Below are positions 16,281 to 22,886 of a stretch of 54,159 bases of DNA, in pieces. The notes under the pieces are model-generated. The model was not told the origin of the DNA. It saw nothing but the letters and a program-made list of their open reading frames with translations, and did no database searches. Numbering within the stretch: position 1 is the first letter of the stretch; each line of letters begins with the position of its first letter. Both the position numbers and the translations under genes were made by a program. Source of the stretch: Mangrovihabitans endophyticus (GTDB lineage: Bacteria; Actinomycetota; Actinomycetes; Mycobacteriales; Micromonosporaceae); NCBI RefSeq assembly GCF_014646155.1, contig NZ_BMMX01000037.1, forward strand, positions 1 to 54,159. Direction: 5' to 3'.

Positions 16281-17741
16281 TTGGATCACAGCCGTGCCCC
16301 GGTGCTGGACGCGGTGGCCGACTACCACCGCCAGGGCCGATACGGGTTCACCCCGCCCGGGCATCGGCAGGGCCGCGGCGCCGATCCCCGGGCCCGCGAA
16401 ATTCTCGGCGCTGAATCTTTCCGTGCTGATCTGCTGGCCTCGGGTGGCCTGGACGATCGCTCGTCGTCGAATGGCTACCTCAGTGACGCCGAGAAGCTGA
16501 TGGCTGACGCTGTCGGATCCGATCAGGCGTTCTTCTCCACCGCCGGAAGTTCCCTGTCGGTCAAGGCGGCCATGCTGGCCGTCGCCGGTGGCCGGGGACA
16601 GTTGCTGATCAGCCGCGACGCCCACAAGTCAATCGTCGCGGGGCTGATCTTCAGCGGTGTCGAGCCGCGCTGGGTCGACGTCCGCTACGACCAGCGGCTG
16701 CATCTGGCCCATCCGCCGTCGCCGCGCGAACTCGACGAGGCCTGGGATCGCCATCCCGAGGCGGCCGGCGCGCTGATCGTGAGTCCCACCCCGTACGGGA
16801 CCTGCGCCGACATCGCCGCCCTGGCCGAGATCTGCCACCGCCGGGGTAAGCCGCTGATCATCGACGAGGCGTGGGGTGCACACCTGCCGTTCCACGACGA
16901 CCTGCCGACCTGGGCCATGGACGCCGGCGCCGACATCTGCGTGGTCAGCGTCCACAAGATGGGCGCCGGCTTCGAGCAAGGATCGGTGCTGCACTCCCGA
17001 GGCGACCTGATCGACGCCGCCCACCTCGCCCAATGCGCCGACCTGCTCATGACGACCAGCCCCAACAGCATCGTGTACGCCGGGCTCGACGCGTGGCGCC
17101 GGCAGATGGTCGAACACGGCACGCAGCTGCTGAGCGACGCGCTCGCGCTGGCCGGGGACATCCGCGCCCGCCTCAGCAAAACCGGCGGCCTGCACGTGCT
17201 GCACGACGAACTGCTGCACCAGGAGGCCAGCCATGACCTCGACCCGCTGCAAGTTCTCGTCGACGTCAGCGAGCTCGGCATCACCGGCTACCAGGCAGCC
17301 GACTGGCTGCGCGAGAACTGCCTGATCGACGTCGGCCTGTCCGACCACCGCCGCATCCTGGCCACCCTGTCCATGGCCGACGACTCACCAACGGCCGACC
17401 GGCTCCTGGACGCCGCACAGCACCTCGCCGCCGCCGCGCCCAACCTGCCCCGGGCCCGCCCGGTCGACCTGCCGGCGCCGTCGAGCTTCGAGGTCGAGCC
17501 GGTCCTCACCCCTCGAGACGCGTTCTTCGGCCCCACCCGGGCGATTCCGATCGCGCAGGCCGCCGGCCGGGTCTGCGCCGAGCAGATCACCCCGTACCCG
17601 CCGGGCATCCCCGCCCTGATCCCGGGCGAGCGCATCTCGCCCGAACTCATCGACTACCTGCGCAGCGGGCTCGCCGCCGGCATGGTCCTGCCCGACCCGG
17701 CCGACCCGACACTCGACACCATCCGCGTCGTGGACCTATGA
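16281..17741 (+). CDS. Orn/Lys/Arg decarboxylase family PLP enzyme
   Basis: A 486-aa fold-type I PLP enzyme. The N-terminal YGFTPPGHRQGRGADP motif, the glycine-rich substrate loop near STAGSS, the Asp of IIDEAWGAH, and the PLP-binding Lys in VSVHKMG identify the Orn/Lys/Arg decarboxylase family (YaaO/SpeA-like short form). The C-terminal domain with EQITPYPPGIPALIPGE is intact. The start is a TTG at 16281 with only a weak ribosome site (GCGAGC), though MDHSRAPVLDAV is the usual family start. A role in polyamine synthesis or acid resistance is a family inference. Confidence 0.85.
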   Translation: MDHSRAPVLDAVADYHRQGRYGFTPPGHRQGRGADPRAREILGAESFRADLLASGGLDDRSSSNGYLSDAEKLMADAVGSDQAFFSTAGSSLSVKAAMLAVAGGRGQLLISRDAHKSIVAGLIFSGVEPRWVDVRYDQRLHLAHPPSPRELDEAWDRHPEAAGALIVSPTPYGTCADIAALAEICHRRGKPLIIDEAWGAHLPFHDDLPTWAMDAGADICVVSVHKMGAGFEQGSVLHSRGDLIDAAHLAQCADLLMTTSPNSIVYAGLDAWRRQMVEHGTQLLSDALALAGDIRARLSKTGGLHVLHDELLHQEASHDLDPLQVLVDVSELGITGYQAADWLRENCLIDVGLSDHRRILATLSMADDSPTADRLLDAAQHLAAAAPNLPRARPVDLPAPSSFEVEPVLTPRDAFFGPTRAIPIAQAAGRVCAEQITPYPPGIPALIPGERISPELIDYLRSGLAAGMVLPDPADPTLDTIRVVDL

Positions 17742-17754
17742 CACGTCCGCGGAC

Positions 17755-18195
17755 CTAAGACAAATCCGGCCGGCCGCCGGCCTGAGTCACCGTCGCTGCG
17801 GCCGCCGCAGTGGCGAGATGGGCGGCCTGCTCGTACGGAAGTTTCCGCAGCAGCGCGGCCGTCAGGGCCGCGGTGAACGCGTCTCCGCCGCCGGTGGTAT
17901 CGACGACCTTGTCCCCGGTCACCGGCATCTCCAACCGGCCGCCCGCCCAGAGGAACAGGTTCGCATCGCCCTTGGCCACCGCCAGCAGCGACGGCCCCCG
18001 CTCGAGAACGCTCTCATCCAGACCCTGGGCCTCGCGCTCATCGGCCCGGACCACGTCGGCGAACCCGAGCAGCGCTCGTCGGTGACCTCACCGTCGAGCA
18101 CGACCAACCGGCCGGCCTCATGGCCGATCCGGGGGGCGGCCGGCGCCAGAGCATCTCGCGCCGCAGCATCCGAGATGCCTCTCGACCGGCGTGGC
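17755..18195 (-). pseudogene. PfkB-type sugar kinase remnant, truncated and frameshifted
   Basis: Only the C-terminal half of a ribokinase-like (PfkB) kinase is present. The catalytic DTTGGGDAF motif and the GRLEMPVTGDKVV segment are intact, and the frame ends at 17755. Upstream, at about 18073, one base is missing: the sequence RIGHEAGRLVVLDGEVTDER is in one frame and LLGFADVVRADEREAQG in the next. The whole N-terminal half (substrate-binding motifs) is absent, and the remnant meets the 3' end of the SpoIIE gene at 18226. A deletion that fused this region to the regulator locus is the likely cause. Confidence 0.75.
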
Positions 18196-18225
18196 GGCGC
18201 GCCCGATCGACCGCGGGCTCCGTGC

Positions 18226-19452
18226 TCACGGGCCGGCGTGGGTGATGTAGAGCAGGGCGGTGTCGTCGTTGTGCCGGCCGTCGTTCTGCTGGACGGCGGC
18301 CAGCAGGGCGTCGATGTAGGCGACCGGGTCGCCGATGGTGGCCAGCCGGGTGGCGAGCTCGATGAACCTGTCCTCGCCGAGGCGGGTGCCGTCGGCTGCG
18401 AAGCCTTCGAACGCGCCGTCGGTGTAGAGCAGCAGCCCGGCGCCCGGGGGCACGGCGATCGTGGTCTCGTGCCAGCGGCCACGGCCGGGGAACATGCCCA
18501 GGCTCAGACCGCCCCGCACGTCGACCGGCTGCGCGCCGTCCCGGGTGACGATCAACGGGGGTGGGTGCCCGGCGCTGGTGACCACGACCTGGCCGCGCTG
18601 GGGGTCGAGGCGGGCGCCCAGGACGGTGGCGAACATGCCGTCGTGCGGGCGTTCGGCGACCAGCACGTCCTCGAGCAGGCGCATCCGCTCGGTCTTGGGT
18701 ACTCCGGCCAGGGTCAGGGTGCGCCAGCCGACACGTAGCGCGACGCCCATCGCGGCCTCGTCGGGGCCGCTGCCGCAGACGTCGCCGATCACCGCGTGGA
18801 CCGCGCCGTCGGCGGTCTGTACGACGTCGTAGAAGTCACCCCCGAGCAGGGCCCGTTGCCGGCCGGGTACGTACCGGCTGACCAGCCGGACGGCCGGGTC
18901 GGCCAGGATCGGTTTGGGCAGCAGCCCGCGCTGTAGCCGGACGTTCTCGTTGGCCAGCAGCCGGCTGTCGCGTAGGCCTTGCTCGGCGTTCTGTGCGCGT
19001 TTGCGGTGGATGGCGTACCGGATGGTGCGACCGAGGACCGTATCGTCGATCTGCCCCTTGACCAGGTAATCCTGGGCGCCGGCGGCGACCGCCGTCGTAG
19101 CCGTTGCGGCGTCGTCGAGGCCGGTGAGTACCAGCACTGCGGTCTGCGGCCACCGGTCGAGGACCTGCTGCAACGCGCCCAGGCCGTGCCCGTCCGGCAG
19201 GTGCAGGTCGAGCAGAACAACATCCGGGACGAGCTCGGATCTGAGCGCCTGAGTCAAGGTCGGCGCCACGTCGAGGCGGGCGGCACGGTCGCTGTCCGTC
19301 AGATATTCGCGAACGAGCAGAGCGTCGCCCGGGTCGTCCTCGATCAGCAGCAGCGTGTAGCCGGCCGACAACTGGTCGGCGCCGTCGGCGTGCCGCGTCG
19401 GCACGACACCGCCGTGCGTCCGTGCGGGGGAACGGCGGTCGACACCGGTCAT
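18226..19452 (-). CDS. Response regulator-SpoIIE phosphatase fusion
   Basis: A 408-aa regulator with an N-terminal CheY-like receiver (acidic pair in LLIEDDP, phospho-acceptor Asp in DVVLLDLHLP, switch Thr/Lys in VLTG and YLVKGQ) and a C-terminal SpoIIE/PP2C phosphatase (metal Asp in GGDFYDV, GDVCGSG, YTDGAFEG, NDDTALL). This RsbU-like layout controls partner-switching sigma factors by dephosphorylating an anti-anti-sigma protein. The sigma-factor gene lies 1.6 kb upstream on the same strand. Start chosen at the ATG 19452; the frame is open to a GTG at 19527, so the N-terminus is uncertain. No sensor kinase gene is in the window. Confidence 0.87.
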   Translation of the reverse strand: MTGVDRRSPARTHGGVVPTRHADGADQLSAGYTLLLIEDDPGDALLVREYLTDSDRAARLDVAPTLTQALRSELVPDVVLLDLHLPDGHGLGALQQVLDRWPQTAVLVLTGLDDAATATTAVAAGAQDYLVKGQIDDTVLGRTIRYAIHRKRAQNAEQGLRDSRLLANENVRLQRGLLPKPILADPAVRLVSRYVPGRQRALLGGDFYDVVQTADGAVHAVIGDVCGSGPDEAAMGVALRVGWRTLTLAGVPKTERMRLLEDVLVAERPHDGMFATVLGARLDPQRGQVVVTSAGHPPPLIVTRDGAQPVDVRGGLSLGMFPGRGRWHETTIAVPPGAGLLLYTDGAFEGFAADGTRLGEDRFIELATRLATIGDPVAYIDALLAAVQQNDGRHNDDTALLYITHAGP

Positions 19453-19706
19453 CGGCGCCCCGGTCGCGGGCCGGCTGCGGCATGCCCGATCAGCGTGAAC
19501 CCACCCATCGTCCTCACCAATCCTCACCGACCAGGCCAGTATGCCGCAGCCAGGTGGCATCGCTCCAGGCTGCGTCGCCGAGTCGAGACCGTCCGTTCCG
19601 GATGAACGACAGCGCCAGGCGGCAAGGCGGTGTGACCGGTGCCCTTCACCGATCCGGGAATGAGGACGGATGAGGGAAGGCTCTCGTTGCTGGGGCCCTG
19701 GCCGGG

Positions 19707-20183
19707 CTATGCGGAGCCCGGGCCGTCAAGCGCCTGCAGGACCGCCCAGGTGACTGCGCCGTAGATCAGGTGCGGGACGACGTCGCTGAGCCAGTCGGTT
19801 GACGACCACGTCCGGGGGTCGCTCACGCGCAGCGCCGCCATCGAACCGTCGGTGGCCGCCATCGCGCCCAGCCCGGTCAGCGCCGCACCGACCGGGAACG
19901 AGAGCCGCAGGCCGGTGCGGCGCAGCAGGCCCGCTACGGCGCCGATCCCGACGCCGGTGACTATCCCGGACAGGCTGCCCAGCCCGGCAACCCGGTTCTG
20001 GTGCTGATCGCCGTCGCCGGGGATCGAGGCGGGAAGCCGCTGCTCGATGGCCTCGACGGTCTGCTGCGGGGTGTCGCTGGCCGGCCGCGCCCGGGCCGTC
20101 ATGTCGGTATAGGTGGCCGCGTTCAGTGCGGTCGTGCCTGCCGCCCCGGCCGCCATGCCGTGAAGGATTGATCTCATGGCCAT
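19707..20183 (-). CDS. Membrane protein downstream of the sigma-factor gene
   Basis: A 158-aa protein with an N-terminal hydrophobic segment (HGMAAGAAGTTALNAATY), a polar stretch, then Gly/Ala-rich hydrophobic segments (GIVTGVGIGAVAGLL, VGAALTGLGAMAAT) and a last one near VVPHLIYGAVTWAVL. No catalytic motif. The start is one of three in-frame ATGs at 20195, 20189 and 20183; the last has the best-spaced GGGA. It follows the sigma gene after about 50 bp on the same strand and is probably co-transcribed with it. Function unknown. Confidence 0.68.
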   Translation of the reverse strand: MAMRSILHGMAAGAAGTTALNAATYTDMTARARPASDTPQQTVEAIEQRLPASIPGDGDQHQNRVAGLGSLSGIVTGVGIGAVAGLLRRTGLRLSFPVGAALTGLGAMAATDGSMAALRVSDPRTWSSTDWLSDVVPHLIYGAVTWAVLQALDGPGSA

Positions 20184-20237
20184 GAGCATTCCCATTCCCG
20201 ATCAGATGTCACCGGCGTGATCCTCCTGACCGGTAGG

Positions 20238-21053
20238 TCAGGCGTCGACGATGTCGATGTGGCGGCGCAGCTTCGCGAGGGCCTTGATGAGCAGGCGGGA
20301 GACGTGCATCTGGGAGATACCGACCTGTTCGGCGATCTCGGTCTGGGTCAGGTTGCCGTAGAACCGCAGGCTAATGATCTTCTGTTCGCGCTCGTCCAGC
20401 CCGGCCAGCGCCGGACCGAGCGCCACCCGCATCTCGGCCAGCTCGAACCCGGCGTCCTCGCCACCGATCGTGTCGCCCAGACTCGTCGTGCCGTCCTCAC
20501 TGATCGGGGTGTCCAAGCTGGCCGAGCTGTAGGCGCGGGCACCTTCAAGGCCTTCGAGGACCTCTTCCTCGCTGATCTTCAGATGCGCGGCGATATCGGC
20601 CACAGTCGGGGGCCGGCCCAGCGAGTGGGTCAGCGTGTTGTTAGCGGCCGTGATCTCCAGCCGTAGTTCCTGCAGACGACGCGGCACCCGCACCGACCAG
20701 GTCCGGTCCCGGAAATGGCGTTTGACCTCGCCCGCGATGGTCGGGATGGCGAACCCGGCGAAGTCGATACCCCGATCGGCGTCGAACCGGTCGACGGCCT
20801 TGATCAAGCCGACCATCGCAACCTGCTGCAGATCATCCAGCGGCTCACCCCGGCCGGCGTACCGGCGGGCGAGATGGTGGGCCAGCGGCTGCCACGCCTC
20901 GATCGCCCTGTCCCGCAGCCCGGCTTTCGAGGGATGCCCGGCCGGCAGGGCGGCCATCGTGTTCATGAGTTCGCTGGCCACATCCGGGGTCGCGGCCGAG
21001 TCCAGGACAGTGGCCTCGGGCGACGCATCGGTGGCAACGGCGACGGCGGTCAT
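20238..21053 (-). CDS. SigB/SigF-family RNA polymerase sigma factor
   Basis: A 271-aa group 3 sigma factor. Region 2 contains DDLQQVAMVGLIKAVDRFD and a FAGFAIPTIAGEVKRHFRD stretch typical of SigB/SigF. Region 3 follows (GRPPTVADIAAHLKISEEEV), and region 4 ends in LTQTEIAEQVGISQMHVSRLL, the helix-turn-helix that reads the -35. The ATG at 21053 is preceded by GGGAG. A promoter of the type it should read (minus-strand GGTTTGG, 13 nt, GGGGAA) lies about 105 bp upstream, which suggests autoregulation. The RsbW-like ATPase gene upstream on the same strand is its likely anti-sigma factor. The N-terminal ~45 residues are a variable Ala-rich extension. Confidence 0.9.
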   Translation of the reverse strand: MTAVAVATDASPEATVLDSAATPDVASELMNTMAALPAGHPSKAGLRDRAIEAWQPLAHHLARRYAGRGEPLDDLQQVAMVGLIKAVDRFDADRGIDFAGFAIPTIAGEVKRHFRDRTWSVRVPRRLQELRLEITAANNTLTHSLGRPPTVADIAAHLKISEEEVLEGLEGARAYSSASLDTPISEDGTTSLGDTIGGEDAGFELAEMRVALGPALAGLDEREQKIISLRFYGNLTQTEIAEQVGISQMHVSRLLIKALAKLRRHIDIVDA

Positions 21054-21158
21054 GAGACTCCCTGCATTCGGTGCCGGCACGAGAGCGGACAGGAGGTGTT
21101 CTCACATCCGCGTGGTAACCCGGTCCGACACGCCACCAGGAAACCGTGGGACCAGGCG

Positions 21159-21184
21159 TTCCCCGATCTCGACGCCGCCAAACC
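21159..21184 (-). promoter_or_regulatory. Predicted autoregulatory SigB/SigF-type promoter
   Basis: Minus strand GGTTTGG (21178-21184), 13 nt, then GGGGAA (21159-21164), about 105 bp upstream of the sigma-factor start. Confidence 0.55.
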
Positions 21185-21375
21185 ACCCCGAGCAGCGGAG
21201 GATGCAGCAGGCCCGCTGCCACCGTTGATCATGCTGCTCACCCCTTATGCGGGCAAAACCGGTGCCAGGGGGTTTGGCCGGTCAGCCGGTTCGACCGGGG
21301 CCCACGGCGCGGCGGTGTTGTCGCTGTCTCCGTACGGCGTCGACAAGGGCGGGGCACTGAGGTGATCCAAGCGGG

Positions 21376-21816
21376 TCAGCGAGCCAGCGCGAAGGCTGCC
21401 CATACTCCTTTGCCGCCCGCGGCGGTCGGATACCAGCCGACATTCTCAGCCAGGCGCTCAGTCAAAACGAGGCCGAGACCGCCCTCGCCGGGCGCCCGCT
21501 CGACGACCGCGGGCACGCTGTGAGAATCACCGTCGAGGACGTCGACGACCAGACGGTTCTGCGAACGTTGCAGCACCACGACCGTCGGCGGATGCCCGTG
21601 GCGCAGCGCGTTGCCGGCCAGCTCGGTGGCGACGATAGCGATCCGCTCGGCAAGATCCACACGGTCGGCCACCTCGATCTCATCAAGGTCCGCGTGATGT
21701 AGGACGGCATCCTGCAACCCCGCCCGCAAGAGCTGCAGCTGCGGGGCCTGGGCCACTGTCCACCGTGCCAATTCCTCATCGCTGGCCGGCGGGCGCCGCA
21801 CTCCCCACTCGCTCAT
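21376..21816 (-). CDS. RsbW-like anti-sigma ATPase (HATPase_c)
   Basis: A 146-aa single-domain GHKL ATPase. The N-box ELAGNALRHG, a DVLDGDS G1-type segment and GEGGLGLVLTERLA (G2) are present, and the C-terminal GKGVWAAFAL is typical of RsbW/SpoIIAB-like anti-sigma kinases in actinomycetes. It lies about 320 bp upstream of the sigma-factor gene on the same strand, which suggests that it binds this factor and is released by an anti-anti-sigma protein not found in the window. The start at 21816 gives the conventional length; longer in-frame starts exist up to 21930 but look non-coding. Confidence 0.82.
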   Translation of the reverse strand: MSEWGVRRPPASDEELARWTVAQAPQLQLLRAGLQDAVLHHADLDEIEVADRVDLAERIAIVATELAGNALRHGHPPTVVVLQRSQNRLVVDVLDGDSHSVPAVVERAPGEGGLGLVLTERLAENVGWYPTAAGGKGVWAAFALAR

Positions 21817-21930
21817 GACTGAGTATCTGCCCACAACGCAGCCGCCCACGCCGAATTCCGGCGCCGCGTTCATGACCCGTCCGAGTCGCGCACCGCAGCT
21901 CCGGGACTCAGGCGGTGTCACACAGCCCAC

Positions 21931-22345
21931 CGCTCCCGGTCAATCAACCGGACCATAACCTCGACCGCATCAATACACGAGCAGCCCCCAGCAGGACTGA
22001 CCTCGGCATGCCGACCCTGCCCACGTAGGCGGTCGATGAGGCCCGTGAGACACGAACCCCTCTTCTGGCAACACGCCGGAGCAAGAGCTACGGCGGGTAA
22101 AGAGCGTCGGTGGCCAGCGCGCACGATCGGCGGCAAATCCGGACATCCTCTGTCTGCCTACGGGCCCTGGACCTCGACCTCGACCTCGACCTCGACCTCG
22201 TAGATGATCTCCAGACCGTCAGTCCGCCCGGACCCCTGCGCGTGCGCCGCAGCGGCCGGGTGCAACACCCGTGCACTCGCGTTTCCGCAGGTCACTGCCT
22301 TGCTTATGGGCATCACAAAATGGACATTCTTCGCGAATGCCGTAC
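21931..22345. other. Intergenic stretch without a supported gene
   Basis: No reading frame here looks coding. The stretch holds the hexamer microsatellite at 22170-22199 and leads into the 25-bp tandem repeat. Confidence 0.5.
22170..22199. repeat. Hexanucleotide microsatellite (GACCTC)x5
   Basis: Five perfect head-to-tail GACCTC units. Length variation by slippage is possible; no gene reads through it convincingly. Confidence 0.9.
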
Positions 22346-22490
22346 GGTGGGCCGTGCGGGGCTCGAACCCGGTGGGCCGTGCGGGGCTCGAACCCGGTGG
22401 GCCGTGCGGGGCTCGAACCCGGTGGGCCGTGCGGGGCTCGAACCCGGTGGGCCGTGCGGGGCTCGAACCCGGTGGGCCGTGCGGGGCTCG
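22346..22490. repeat. 25-bp tandem repeat, right copy (5.8 units)
   Basis: The same 25-bp unit and orientation as at 1-116. The core GCTCGAACCC starts at 22361, 22386, 22411, 22436 and 22461, and a sixth unit breaks off at 22490. The unit is not a multiple of three, so all frames are open across it, and reading frames over it are artefacts. The minus strand carries the T-arm-like GGGTTCGAGCCC in each unit. Confidence 0.95.
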
Positions 22491-22696
22491 GAAAGCCTTG
22501 CCGTCGCGACGAAACCCGTGCCCGACCGCAGATAGGCAACCACGGCGGTACGCGCGTCGATCGGCACGCTGTCATCAATGAAGTCATGGAGGTCCCGTAA
22601 AGCGTCCGGTGTGGAAGCGTCACGCCAATACCCGATGGCGCGAAGGGTTTGTAGATTGTTGTTCCTGCGTTTTCGGGCATCCACGCCAGTGACCAC
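22491..22696 (-). pseudogene. 5' fragment of a hypothetical gene truncated at the tandem repeat
   Basis: From a GTG at 22696 the frame reads a protein-like sequence (NNNLQTLRAIGYWRDA, then LHDFIDDSVP and VVAYLRSGTGFVATAR) for about 67 residues. It then runs into the 25-bp repeat, where the translation becomes the repeat's own nonsense. The RAIGYWR...DFID...VVAYL pattern recalls a small actinobacterial hypothetical family whose members are longer, so this looks like an N-terminal fragment. The family match is from memory and tentative. Confidence 0.45.
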
Positions 22697-22886
22697 CTTT
22701 CGATCTTGCCGCGGCGGTTCGTGTGTAGCCGCCCCTGGTGGCGAGGTGAATTCCTACGAGGATGCGGTCGCTCGCGCGGGGTTGTTCCGGTGTCTGTTGG
22801 CCGGCGTGCCGGATTGATGTTCGGTGGTGTGGATGCCACCGGAACGGGTGACCCTGTGCCGGTTGGTGGTCGGCCACGATGGGCTG

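Noticed and set aside
21116..21145. GGTTTCC with GGGTTA on the minus strand upstream of the sigma gene
   Set aside because: The spacer is 17 nt rather than 13, and a site with the standard spacing lies just upstream at 21159-21184.
21271..21277. Another GGTTTGG on the plus strand
   Set aside because: No GGG hexamer follows at 13 nt (the sequence reads TCGACC), and no gene starts downstream on that strand.
22346..22490. Possible tRNA genes suggested by the T-arm-like GGGTTCGAGCCC
   Set aside because: No acceptor, D-arm or anticodon arm can be folded around the motif; only the T-arm-like part is repeated.
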